Source: an uncultured Dokdonia sp. (lineage in GTDB: Bacteria > Bacteroidota > Bacteroidia > Flavobacteriales > Flavobacteriaceae). Taken from it: DNA of 48,175 nucleotides. The translations under genes were made by a program, and so were the position numbers. The stretch covers positions 1 to 48,175 of the forward strand of contig NZ_CANLNH010000025.1 of the NCBI RefSeq assembly GCF_947492535.1, given 5' to 3'. The notes under the pieces were generated by a model. That model was not told the DNA's origin. It made no database searches and saw nothing but the letters and a program-made list of their open reading frames with translations. Below, in pieces: positions 35,570-44,459 of this stretch (position 1 is its first letter; every line of letters begins with the position of its first letter).

Positions 35570-37258
35570 TTAATCCTCCAGTCGATACACGACTGCTTGC
35601 CATGCTCCAAGCATAAATTCTCTATAAGTCTGATCATCTAGAATAAGCGCATTCGAAATCACTTTTACTTTTCGGTTATAGGTAATGTGAGAGGGTAACG
35701 TATACTGCACCGTATCATCACTAAAATTAAGTAAAATCAAAAACCGATCGGCGCCTAAAGTGCGGGTATATGCATATATTTCTTCATGATCTAGATGCAA
35801 ACATTCATAGTCACCATATACCAATGCGAGATTTGATTTTCGTACAGCCGTTATTTTTCTAAAATAGGAAAGTACAGAATAGTCCTCTGTTTCTTGATGT
35901 GCTACAGAAACACCGTCATTGTAATTCGGGTTCATGCGTATCCAAGGCGTAACAGAAGTAAATCCTGCATTTGGACTTGCATCCCAATGCATTGGGGTTC
36001 GAGCATTTTCACGCGCAGCATGTTGTTCACTTGCCATAAAAATATCTAAATCGCCCCCATTATTTTTTACCAATTCATAGCGATTGATAGTATTGATATC
36101 TCGATAATCTTCTATTTCTGTAAAACGTACATTGGTCATCCCAATCTCATCACCTTGATAAAAATAAGGAGTCCCTCTCATGGTCAGTAAAAAGGTATGG
36201 AGTAGGGTAGCGCTGTTTTTCCAATGTTCGGGGCTGTCATTTCCCCAGCGACTCACAGACCTTGGAAAATCATGGTTTGCTAAAAATAAACTTCCCCATC
36301 CCGCTTTCGCGAAAGCGGAATCCCAATCACTAAATATTTTTTTAAATTCCGAGAGTTTCCAAGCATCATCTCGCATCGTAAATACCTCGCCTGGTTTACG
36401 ATCTAAGGACATCAAATCAAAGTGGAAAAACATATCCATTTCCTTACGATCTTCATGCACAAAATCCAACGCCTGATCGATATGAATCCCAGGACCTTCC
36501 CCTACGGTAAACGCATCATATTTGGAGATGACCTCTCGGTTGAGTTCGTTGAGATATTCGTGTATTTGTGGACCATTAGAATAGTAGGCAATAAACTCGT
36601 GTGGTGCTGTAGCATTAATTTCAGGATAGGTAATATCTTTACTTATAAACGGAATCACATCCATACGAAACCCGTCGACACCTTTCTGAAACCAGAAATG
36701 CATCATATCATAAATCTCCTGCCGTACCGTTGGATTCTCCCATTTTAAATCGGGTTGCTTTACAGCGAAATAATGTAAATAATAGGCATCCGTTTTTGCA
36801 TCGTATTGCCATGCATTTTCTTCGACATCAAAATAGCTCCAACGTTTGGGAGGCGTGCCTTTTTCGGCGGGCCACCAGTGGAAATAATCGCGATACGGGT
36901 TGTCACGAGACGATCGTGATTGTTGGAACCACTCATGCTCATCGCTACAATGATTGACTACTAAATCCATCACAAGGCGTAAGCCGCGAGCTTTCATACC
37001 TGCCAGTAATTCATCAAAATCACTCATGGTGCCAAACTCAGCCATGATTTTTCGGTAATCACGTATATCATATCCATTGTCATCATTAGGTGAATCATAT
37101 ACAGGATTTAACCAGATAATATCTACACCTAGACTAGCGATATACTCTAGTTTTTCGATAATTCCGCGTAAATCTCCTATACCATTTCCAGTTGTATCCT
37201 TAAAACTTCTAGGATATATTTGATAAACGATACCTTCTTTCCACCACGTTTGCTGCAT
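35570..37258 (-). CDS. GH13 alpha-glucosidase (oligo-1,6-glucosidase type)
   Basis: This cytoplasmic exo-acting alpha-glucosidase has 562 residues. The catalytic set is D200 (GFRMDV), E254 (VGEG) and D330 (ANHDFPR). Val201 directly after the nucleophile is typical of enzymes preferring alpha-1,6 links, whereas maltases carry Thr there; the prediction is therefore isomaltase-like. WWKEGIVYQIYPRSFKDTTG opens the barrel as usual. A palindrome encodes AFAKA of DSAFAKAGW (36301-36318). No SusC/SusD or sugar regulator accompanies it. Confidence 0.93.
   Translation of the reverse strand: MQQTWWKEGIVYQIYPRSFKDTTGNGIGDLRGIIEKLEYIASLGVDIIWLNPVYDSPNDDNGYDIRDYRKIMAEFGTMSDFDELLAGMKARGLRLVMDLVVNHCSDEHEWFQQSRSSRDNPYRDYFHWWPAEKGTPPKRWSYFDVEENAWQYDAKTDAYYLHYFAVKQPDLKWENPTVRQEIYDMMHFWFQKGVDGFRMDVIPFISKDITYPEINATAPHEFIAYYSNGPQIHEYLNELNREVISKYDAFTVGEGPGIHIDQALDFVHEDRKEMDMFFHFDLMSLDRKPGEVFTMRDDAWKLSEFKKIFSDWDSAFAKAGWGSLFLANHDFPRSVSRWGNDSPEHWKNSATLLHTFLLTMRGTPYFYQGDEIGMTNVRFTEIEDYRDINTINRYELVKNNGGDLDIFMASEQHAARENARTPMHWDASPNAGFTSVTPWIRMNPNYNDGVSVAHQETEDYSVLSYFRKITAVRKSNLALVYGDYECLHLDHEEIYAYTRTLGADRFLILLNFSDDTVQYTLPSHITYNRKVKVISNALILDDQTYREFMLGAWQAVVYRLED
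36301..36318. repeat. Iterated palindrome inside GH13 gene
   Basis: An 18-bp perfect copy is read on the minus strand as Ser-Ala-Phe-Ala-Lys-Ala-Gly, about ten residues before the catalytic ANHD segment. Confidence 0.92.
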
Positions 37259-37317
37259 GTACTTATTTTTTGAATACTAATTTAGGGAAAGTAGGGTAAT
37301 ATCTTATATGGAAACTA

Positions 37318-38238
37318 CTAGGTATTTTGAATTATAAAACAAGCAACTTTGCTGTCAGAATCAAAGAAAATATAAAGATCTCCGTCTCCCCAAAAGTTCA
37401 TACTATCAAAGTATTGTTGATACCATTCATCTTTCAAGTGTACATTTGTACGTTCTGTGCTTACTACATCACTTGTGATCTGACCTAAGAAACGCATTGT
37501 TTTCTGAGATTTTGGGCAAGTTGGAATATCTGGATATTGTATCCAGCTGGGTACTCCTGTATGTGCCATTCCGTTACTATAATCATTCGATTTTTGACCT
37601 TTGATATATACTTTTTTATAAATGATTTCAGAGTCTGGTTGTAAGTCATCATATGAAGTGCCAGCTTCTTTTAACTCTTCTACATTAATCACTTTTGGAT
37701 GCATAGGATCAGAATAATCAACATATAGTTTTTCAAAGTTTGAATAAAGAGGCGCTATTAAATGAATATCAAAAGGTAACCAAGTAAAGGGAGCATCAGA
37801 CTTAGAAAATTTTCCTAAATATTGAAATGGAGTGTTAAATTCAAATGATGGCATTGTAAACTCAGGGGGAGCTTCTCCTCCTAGGTAGCTTTGAGAATTT
37901 GTAGTTCGATTCAATTCATAAATTTGATGAGGTTTGATAGCTGTATATTCAAGACCTATTTCACTTTCGTTTAATTTTCGTTCTGTTTTTTGACCTTCCT
38001 CATGATCATAAGCTTTAACTAATTTTTTGTTTTCAAATACGAGCTCTATAGATGACCAGACAGTATGCGCTGTTTTTTTATCTATGACTTGTGTCTCTAT
38101 AAATTTCTGACAGTCTTCGTCACCATTAAACTCCGCTTCCCACCCTGCAAGATATATGCGTTGTTCATTCTCTTGTGCGATACAAGAACTCAATATTCCC
38201 ATGGTGATAAGTAGTAGTATGTTTTTATAAAATTTCAT
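37318..38238 (-). CDS. Lipoprotein, weak DUF1963-like C terminus
   Basis: The 306-residue product has a signal ending LSSC (Cys19). The C-terminal third carries IPTCPKSQKTMRFLGQITSD and MNFWGDGDLYIFFD, which recall the FLGQI and GD-x-G-x-(L)-Y-x-F motifs of YwqG/DUF1963 proteins; the match is weak and only by eye. Its role is unknown. It lies 59 bases upstream of the GH13 gene, in the same direction. Confidence 0.6.
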   Translation of the reverse strand: MKFYKNILLLITMGILSSCIAQENEQRIYLAGWEAEFNGDEDCQKFIETQVIDKKTAHTVWSSIELVFENKKLVKAYDHEEGQKTERKLNESEIGLEYTAIKPHQIYELNRTTNSQSYLGGEAPPEFTMPSFEFNTPFQYLGKFSKSDAPFTWLPFDIHLIAPLYSNFEKLYVDYSDPMHPKVINVEELKEAGTSYDDLQPDSEIIYKKVYIKGQKSNDYSNGMAHTGVPSWIQYPDIPTCPKSQKTMRFLGQITSDVVSTERTNVHLKDEWYQQYFDSMNFWGDGDLYIFFDSDSKVACFIIQNT

Positions 38239-38428
38239 AAGCTGGAGTGGTTCGTATTTGATATGCCATAAAGATATGGTATGTACTAATATAAAAAGCT
38301 TTTTTTTGCTTTACCGTTTCACTCTCCTTGCAGTCGTGAACTAGCCTACCGGCAGGCAGGTCTCACAAGTTTGATTTCGCGAAAGCGTATACATAAACCT
38401 GTAAGAAAAAGAGGTTAGTTTTACTGTA
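38239..38428. repeat. Intergenic region with two repeat types
   Basis: CCTACCGGCAGGCAGG (38346-38361), a GC-rich element of the kind scattered in Bacteroidota genomes, lies beside a half palindrome at 38375. No gene was seen. Confidence 0.55.
38375..38390. repeat. Iterated palindrome half-copy
   Basis: The core TTTCGCGAAA and right arm are intact; the left arm is replaced by TTGA. Confidence 0.75.
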
Positions 38429-39274
38429 TTATTCTGGAAGTAACGTAAGCATTTTGGTAGCATATCTTCTTCCCATTTCTCTATATCCCTCAGCGTCGAA
38501 ATGAGCGTTGTCCTGAGCAGTACAATCTGTAGATGGGATAATGTAGGCAGTTTCTACAATGTTGGGTAACGTATTAATAATGGGATTCATACGCCCACAA
38601 CAACTATCATCTATAGAGACAAGTTCGCCAGCAAGCAATGGAACCTCTTTTGCATCTAACGAAAGTTCTGTAAGCATATCCTGATATATTTTCTTTACAT
38701 AGGCTGGCCAGTGTGGATCTCCCGTATTTGTTTCTCCTTGATGTAATAAAATTCCTTTAATCACCCCTTTTTGTTGTGCGCGTTTAGCCATCTCCATCAA
38801 ATAAGCATACGGACTCCCTTTATAGTCTCTTACTTTATTTGTAAACCAATCTTCTTTATAAGTTGTCTGATACTCTTGATATAGATCCTTATCAAATAAC
38901 CGAATGTCACAACCACCAACAGCAACATTAATAACACCTACTTTAATAGTATCTGGTAAATTAGCCACCATTGTTCTTCCAAAATAATCGGCTGGAGAAA
39001 GTCCTGAGTGACATTGGGATAAAGGAGGAACAGCTGGATACCAAGTATCTTTTGTTCTGCCTAGTGTAGGACAATCTAACGCTTGGAGTACTAGAAAACG
39101 ATCTTCTACTACTTTATCCTGTGCTTCAATAGCTCCTTGTCCTTCCATATTAGATTGCCCAAAACACAAATAAATATGAAAATTAGGGTCTTGCCCATAA
39201 CTTTTGAAACTCAGTACACTCGATATTGAAATTAGAAAAATAAAAATCCAGCCTTTTGTTTGTATTGTAGAAAT
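38429..39274 (-). CDS. CE6/SASA-like secreted esterase with non-canonical start
   Basis: This is a serine esterase of the sialate O-acetylesterase or CE6 type, probably deacetylating a polysaccharide. Ser is in CFGQSNMEG, followed by LHQGETNTG and a block V reading DNAHFDAEGY. A TTG at 39169 would start at that very motif, leaving no strand before it and no signal. The frame continues upstream to a stop at 39287-39289 and encodes a good signal peptide (TKGWIFIFLISISSVLSF ... YGQ), but contains no ATG, GTG or TTG there. I set the start at ATT (39272-39274). It may be an ATT start or a lost ATG. Confidence 0.75.
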   Translation of the reverse strand: MSTIQTKGWIFIFLISISSVLSFKSYGQDPNFHIYLCFGQSNMEGQGAIEAQDKVVEDRFLVLQALDCPTLGRTKDTWYPAVPPLSQCHSGLSPADYFGRTMVANLPDTIKVGVINVAVGGCDIRLFDKDLYQEYQTTYKEDWFTNKVRDYKGSPYAYLMEMAKRAQQKGVIKGILLHQGETNTGDPHWPAYVKKIYQDMLTELSLDAKEVPLLAGELVSIDDSCCGRMNPIINTLPNIVETAYIIPSTDCTAQDNAHFDAEGYREMGRRYATKMLTLLPE

Positions 39275-39391
39275 GGTATGTATTCGTTAATCGATTTATA
39301 GTCTCTATGGTTGTTAGTTAAAGATACTAAAACTCTTCATGGTTAAGAAGTTTGGGATTGGTATGCATTATATTTTATATATAATTCGGAT

Positions 39392-40045
39392 TTAACGAGG
39401 TGACCTATTTGGTCCATATTTGTATGTGTACATCATAAACCCAATGATAATAAGTATTCCTATAACAGATGGGATATATTGACTATGAGGTTGGTATTCA
39501 TCTAATACCGTTCCTGTAAAAGCAGATAGTAAACCAGAAAAAGCACTAGTCATTTTATAAATATGCTCATAAAGCCAAATACGATGCTTTTTATAGGCCT
39601 CTTTAGGAATAAGATATCGGATAAAATCATAACTAATAACTAATAGTAATGCACTCACAGTGCTATAAATAATAATGGGAGACCAGATCATACCGATGGA
39701 TTTGAAGTAATATAGGAAGTATGCTAATACTAGTAAACTCAGAATTGCCACGATGATATCAATACGTTTGGGTGTATTGGTTTTTGTACGTAGAACCCGA
39801 TATCCTGAAAAAGAAACATATCCAGTTAATACAGTAATAACTAGTAAAAAGGTATTTCTTTTAAAAACAAAAACTCCAATCATACCAGTTATAATAACGA
39901 TGAAGATTAGTTTCAGAAAGTAGTTTCCGCTTTTAGTATGAATTTTTCCCCCTTTAGTACTTAGCAGCGCTATAATTCCTAATAGTAACGCAATGATTCC
40001 TGTGATGACGTGAAGTATGATATTTGAATTGTGAACAATATCCAT
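39392..40045 (-). CDS. Multi-pass membrane protein
   Basis: The 217-residue inner-membrane protein has about six to seven hydrophobic segments. A conserved-looking HTKSGNYFLK loop follows the first hairpin, and H-R-I-W-L-Y-E-H lies before a later helix; both recall DUF2306-type membrane proteins but the match is tentative. It is followed downstream by the SASA esterase at some distance. A LytTR regulator gene lies 180 bases upstream in the same direction and may be functionally linked. Confidence 0.65.
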   Translation of the reverse strand: MDIVHNSNIILHVITGIIALLLGIIALLSTKGGKIHTKSGNYFLKLIFIVIITGMIGVFVFKRNTFLLVITVLTGYVSFSGYRVLRTKTNTPKRIDIIVAILSLLVLAYFLYYFKSIGMIWSPIIIYSTVSALLLVISYDFIRYLIPKEAYKKHRIWLYEHIYKMTSAFSGLLSAFTGTVLDEYQPHSQYIPSVIGILIIIGFMMYTYKYGPNRSPR

Positions 40046-40227
40046 AGGCTTTGTATTTGATTGATGAAATTCTGTTTTGAAATATATTCATCGCAAATAA
40101 CTGAAATGTAGCTTGCTATAAAAGAAGAATCGGGTAGGAGGACTGAATAATGGGTGAGTGGTGTGGTAGAATGGGTGAACGAATCTTCAAAAAAGAAGAA
40201 GGGAACTAGTATTTGTATTATAATGAA

Positions 40228-41055
40228 TTACTCGATTTTTATTAACCTTCGAATGGTCGTAGTATAACTTTTACTACTCGTGATAGCATCAATTCCAGTA
40301 TCAAATTCAATAATATACCGACTATTAAGGTGTGGTTTGATCTTCTTGATATGACTTTCATGTACGATATACTTTCGGTGAACTCTAGAAAAATTTTCAT
40401 CCAATCTTTTTTCAAGAAAAGCTAGGGAATAATCACACAATCTTTTTTCTCCTGAAACCATATACGCAAAAGCATAATTATCATATGCTTCAAAATAAAC
40501 AATATCAGTAATAGGAATCAATAAAATGGTTTCTCCTTGTTTTACAGGAATGTTTGTTATAGTTTCCTTAGTATCCAGCGGTTTTTGGGGCTCATTTTCT
40601 TGCCTTTTTAAATACTCATGGCTTTCATTAGAAGTACTATTTTTTGGCATATAGTTTAAGAAAAAACTAAATCCTAAAATCAAAGCAATAATTCCATTAA
40701 ACACATACATTTTTCCTGAGGAGAATGGTTGGAAATCCTGGCTTTGGAAAATTAAAGATCTAATATAATGTTCTACTTCTGTTGCTAATGCACCTATTAA
40801 GAAGAACACAGAAAATAAGAAGAGATATAACTTGATTTTAGATGTAAAATGAGATGTAAACCAAGTTTTATTCAATCCAATTACTATGAGTATATATCCA
40901 ATGAGAAAACTTGTTACTATTGATTGGATACTCCATTGAATCCAGTTGAGATTTCCATTCATGATATAATTAGCAGTACCTATTCCTATCCCCACAAATA
41001 GAATATGTGGTAAGAAGCGATTTGCTTTTTTTATAGAAATGGGTGAAGTTGTCAT
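40228..41055 (-). CDS. Membrane-anchored LytTR-family transcription regulator
   Basis: The 275-residue product has four membrane helices in residues about 15-140, a polar linker, and a C-terminal LytTR DNA-binding domain (about 170-275) with IVYFEAYDNYAF, FSRVHRKYIVH and a final basic strand. Here DNA binding and the membrane sensor are in one chain, with no receiver domain. It presumably senses a membrane or envelope cue. Targets are not identifiable, but the neighbouring membrane protein and hydrolase genes are candidates. Confidence 0.85.
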   Translation of the reverse strand: MTTSPISIKKANRFLPHILFVGIGIGTANYIMNGNLNWIQWSIQSIVTSFLIGYILIVIGLNKTWFTSHFTSKIKLYLFLFSVFFLIGALATEVEHYIRSLIFQSQDFQPFSSGKMYVFNGIIALILGFSFFLNYMPKNSTSNESHEYLKRQENEPQKPLDTKETITNIPVKQGETILLIPITDIVYFEAYDNYAFAYMVSGEKRLCDYSLAFLEKRLDENFSRVHRKYIVHESHIKKIKPHLNSRYIIEFDTGIDAITSSKSYTTTIRRLIKIE

Positions 41056-41144
41056 GATGAGAGCATCTATGATGTTAAGATAGCATTTTTGAGCATTAAT
41101 TTATAGGTTTCACAATAATTCATTCTTTGTTTTAAGAAAGTATA

Positions 41145-42191
41145 TTATTTTCCTTGTAACCAATTTTCAATGGCATCAAGAAAGCCATCACATCTTTTAT
41201 AGGGTAATTTATTATCTTGAAATTCATAGAAACCTCCAGTTTTACACTCGTTTATATTATGATTACAATTGGAAAATGATTGTACGGTCAAGTCTGTATG
41301 TTGTCCTATTGTGTTTTCATATAAAGTTTTGGTTTTTTTCCAGTCTACATTCATATCTGTTTCTCCAAATAACGCCAAAACTGGAATTTTTACATTAGAT
41401 AAGATGGTATCAAAATCTTCAATGTAAATGGGTAAACCTGTTTCTTTATCAAGAGTTTCTTTCATGAGTGGTACTTGAAAACCTGTATAAGTTTCTTCAT
41501 TCATTTCGCCATAATTCTCTTTAATAAATCGCAACCAAAATGCGTTTTTTTGAAGGTCTTTCGTGGCATTCATATAGGTTTCGAAACTTCCTCCTGCGTG
41601 AGCAATTTTTGTTCCTTCCAACCATTGATCAACAATGATTTTAATTGAATCTTTAGACAGTCCTTCAATTCTTAGATTCTCTTCAAGAAGATAGCTGAAG
41701 TTTTCCTTATCATCGACACCACTTACTGAGATCCAAAGTGCAATATCTTTATATTCATTTATAATAATTGGATTGATCCAACCTGCTCTACTAATTCCAT
41801 ATAGACCGATAGTATTAGATACTGATTCTTGCTTTTCTTTCAACATTTGGATGGCAGCTATGGCTTCTAGTGCACTATTTTGAACCGATTGGTTGTAATT
41901 GAATGTGCCTTCACTTTTTCCGCACCCCATTTTATCCCACATATACGTAGCATATCCTGATTTTACAATGGTTTCTCTTATATCTAAATACCATTCTTGT
42001 GCTACAGCATTCGTTTTTCCTGATCCATGGATGATCAGTACAATTCCTTTAGGCTTTTGATCTTTGGGAAGATTTAAGACTCCATTTAATGACACTCCTT
42101 CAAATTCAAAGTCTAGAAGATTTCTATTGCTTTGAGCTGTTATATTGGAAGTAATAAGTAATAAGATTGTTAGCGCAGTGATTCTTTTCAT
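41145..42191 (-). CDS. Secreted alpha/beta hydrolase
   Basis: The 348-residue hydrolase has a signal peptide (1-19, ending ITAQ). The oxyanion region is IHGSGKTN, the nucleophile elbow GLYGISRAGWI (Ser in G-x-S-x-A/G), the acid lies in LFGETDMNVD and the histidine in SNCNHNIN. It is probably a periplasmic esterase or peptidase-like enzyme; no substrate can be assigned. It lies about 90 bases upstream of the LytTR gene, same strand. Confidence 0.85.
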   Translation of the reverse strand: MKRITALTILLLITSNITAQSNRNLLDFEFEGVSLNGVLNLPKDQKPKGIVLIIHGSGKTNAVAQEWYLDIRETIVKSGYATYMWDKMGCGKSEGTFNYNQSVQNSALEAIAAIQMLKEKQESVSNTIGLYGISRAGWINPIIINEYKDIALWISVSGVDDKENFSYLLEENLRIEGLSKDSIKIIVDQWLEGTKIAHAGGSFETYMNATKDLQKNAFWLRFIKENYGEMNEETYTGFQVPLMKETLDKETGLPIYIEDFDTILSNVKIPVLALFGETDMNVDWKKTKTLYENTIGQHTDLTVQSFSNCNHNINECKTGGFYEFQDNKLPYKRCDGFLDAIENWLQGK

Positions 42192-42537
42192 TTCTTAGTT
42201 ATTTTTAATTTACTTCTCCTATCCAAATATCACTAGAGGTTTCATTTTTAAAGATTGCCTAGTAGAGATAGAGACCAATAAATTTGAGTCCTGTTACAAT
42301 CTCACAGAGGAATTATTTTCGATAATTTATATAAGCACACGTTTAATTATCTTTTATGCTTTTTCCGCTTTCGCGAAACAACACGACGAAGAGTTTTATC
42401 TTGAGCGTAGTCAAAGTACAAAAGCGTAGGTAGGATAGGTTAAGATTGTTTTGTGAGTGTTTTGCAAATGAGTATTGTCAATAGGATAGTAGACTTGAGA
42501 AGTATACCTAAACTGGTAGAGAAATTTTAGATGTTAT
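42192..42537. other. Intergenic region with a compound repeat
   Basis: Apart from the compound palindrome repeat at 42366-42420, this stretch shows no gene or promoter I could support. Confidence 0.6.
42366..42420. repeat. Compound interspersed repeat, copy 1
   Basis: A left-hand palindrome half (CGCTTTCGCGAAA) is joined to AACACGAnGAAG and GAGCGTAGTCAAAGTAC. A related copy lies at 45885-45940. Confidence 0.75.
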
Positions 42538-42840
42538 TTATGTTACTTTATGTAGTCGATTTTTAGTATGACGACATATGAATTTCCATAGGATATGTGC
42601 TATAAAAGCAGCTAACATACCAAAAATCCAAAAAGACAATGTTACGCCTAGCATAGGTAATCCACAATTAATTTCATTAGGATCAAGTTTCAGGTAAAAC
42701 AATTTTGGAAATACAAATAAGTGTGCAATTATGATAAGAAATAACCATATAAAATCAAGAAACTTATGCATATACTTGCTATTCATATAATAGATCAAAT
42801 ATTGAACTAAAGAAACGCCAATGATAAAATATAAAATCAT
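42538..42840 (-). CDS. Small membrane protein
   Basis: The 100-residue product has about three hydrophobic segments and a basic C terminus (KFICRHTKNRLHKVT). No family is recognised. The ATG at 42838-42840 is the only good start. It lies about 44 bases downstream of the secreted-protein gene at 42885, same strand. Confidence 0.5.
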   Translation of the reverse strand: MILYFIIGVSLVQYLIYYMNSKYMHKFLDFIWLFLIIIAHLFVFPKLFYLKLDPNEINCGLPMLGVTLSFWIFGMLAAFIAHILWKFICRHTKNRLHKVT

Positions 42841-42884
42841 GTAACTACCTCTATTAATTAATACTTATCTCAATTTGTCTTCAA

Positions 42885-43427
42885 TTAAAACTTACCTAGT
42901 GTACGTTTCTTTTTAAGCTCTTCTAATCGATCTGTATTTTTATTCCATATATATTTGCTTGGATCGACTTGTATATAGATACCTGTGAGGTCATTTTTTT
43001 CAAAAGCGATTAAAATAGATTCTTTTTTTACTTTTGATTTTTGATGGATTGATTTAATCGTAATATCTTTTTCTTCAGAAATTAAGCAACCTTCACATGA
43101 ATAGTAGGAACCATTCAAAACAATGATGTCTTGTATTTTGTAAATTTTTTTGAGAGTTTCAGGTTCATATCTCACTATCTCAGAAGTAATGATTTGATAC
43201 GTTCCATTCGTAAAATTTGTGGAACTGGTTTCTTTGTTGGCATCTATCATACTGGTTCTGGTTTGATATACCAAAGTATCTAGCTCCTTTACATCTGTAT
43301 ATTCCATGCCAATGAGATATTCAAATTCGTCTGTATCTGAAATAATTTCCGAGTTTTGGGAAAGCGCATTGAGTGACAAGAAAATAAAAACAAAAAATAT
43401 AGAATATGTGAGAATACGATTTTTCAT
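42885..43427 (-). CDS. Secreted protein, unknown function
   Basis: The 180-residue product has a signal peptide ending ALSQ (about residue 24), then beta-strand-rich sequence with paired cysteines (SCEGC). The final third is basic. No domain is recognised. Confidence 0.6.
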   Translation of the reverse strand: MKNRILTYSIFFVFIFLSLNALSQNSEIISDTDEFEYLIGMEYTDVKELDTLVYQTRTSMIDANKETSSTNFTNGTYQIITSEIVRYEPETLKKIYKIQDIIVLNGSYYSCEGCLISEEKDITIKSIHQKSKVKKESILIAFEKNDLTGIYIQVDPSKYIWNKNTDRLEELKKKRTLGKF

Positions 43428-43530
43428 TTTGAATTGATTTTAAGTGTGTTATGCGTGAGTAATGTCACAAAAAATATACCAGATATTGGTGTGCTTTATA
43501 TTAATTTTTTCGTTCTTGCTTGTAGATAGA

Positions 43531-44340
43531 TTACTCTTTTCTCAATACATATTGATAATACACCGTTTTTCCGTTACTCAATTCAGTATGGATATTCGAA
43601 CCTTTTACGCCTGCAAAATCGTTGAGTGGTTTTCGTAACCAGCCTTTTACCATCTTTTGAAAGAATGCTAATTTGAATTCATGAAATGCCTCCATGGCAT
43701 TGACCACTTCCTTTGAAATCAATTCCTTTTTGATCACTTCAAATCCTGCCTCACGAAACGTCTTATCAAGCGCTTCCATCTCTTCTGCAGGACGTAAATC
43801 TGCAAACAAAAAATGTCCTTCAGGGCGAAGTACCCTGTATACCTGCTCCACAAACTTTTTCATAGAACCATAGCAATGGGAAGATTCAACATTCACAATG
43901 ACATCAACGCTTTCATTTGCTAATGGTAAGTTCTCTGCATCTCCATGCATAAACGTTAATCCTTCCACCGAATGATGTTCTTTGCTGAATTTGATCGCAT
44001 TTTTAGAATAATCAATGCCCGTCATGGTTTTTGGATGAAGATATCGCTTGATGTATGATGCACCACCGCCACGACCACTTCCCACTTCTACAACATCTTT
44101 ATCGGTAAGATCTACAGCAGATGCCACCTGATGATATAACTGAATCATATACCGATCTTTCTCTTCCTCCTCTTTCAGCGGAATTTTAATAGATGCATCA
44201 CTCGATTGGTATCCGTAGTTCATATACGTCCATTCTTCTGTGGGATACTTCTTTGCCAGATATTGATATAGTTTTTTCCAAACGAATCGTTTCAGTTCTG
44301 GAGAGATTTTAAGAAAAAAAGCAAAGATGTTAGTGAGCAT
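43531..44340 (-). CDS. SAM-dependent class I methyltransferase
   Basis: The 269-residue methyltransferase has motif I VVEVGSGRGGGASYI, an acidic D-Y-S-K residue after the second strand, and VIVNVESSHCYGSM as motif II/III. The layout resembles methyltransferases acting on lipid-like or polyketide phenols, but the substrate is not predictable. It is a single minus-strand gene. Confidence 0.88.
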   Translation of the reverse strand: MLTNIFAFFLKISPELKRFVWKKLYQYLAKKYPTEEWTYMNYGYQSSDASIKIPLKEEEEKDRYMIQLYHQVASAVDLTDKDVVEVGSGRGGGASYIKRYLHPKTMTGIDYSKNAIKFSKEHHSVEGLTFMHGDAENLPLANESVDVIVNVESSHCYGSMKKFVEQVYRVLRPEGHFLFADLRPAEEMEALDKTFREAGFEVIKKELISKEVVNAMEAFHEFKLAFFQKMVKGWLRKPLNDFAGVKGSNIHTELSNGKTVYYQYVLRKE

Positions 44341-44459
44341 GAGTGAGTAATGTTACTACGATCCAGTATATGGATTGTAGTACTAAGGTAACTTATTTCT
44401 ATGTAGTTTAATAAGAATTATGGACCTGAGCAGCAGTTACTGATCTTGTAAAACATTTT

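Noticed and set aside
32715-39274. A polysaccharide utilisation locus
   Set aside because: Glycosidases and an esterase are present, but no SusC, SusD or sugar-sensing regulator gene was seen.
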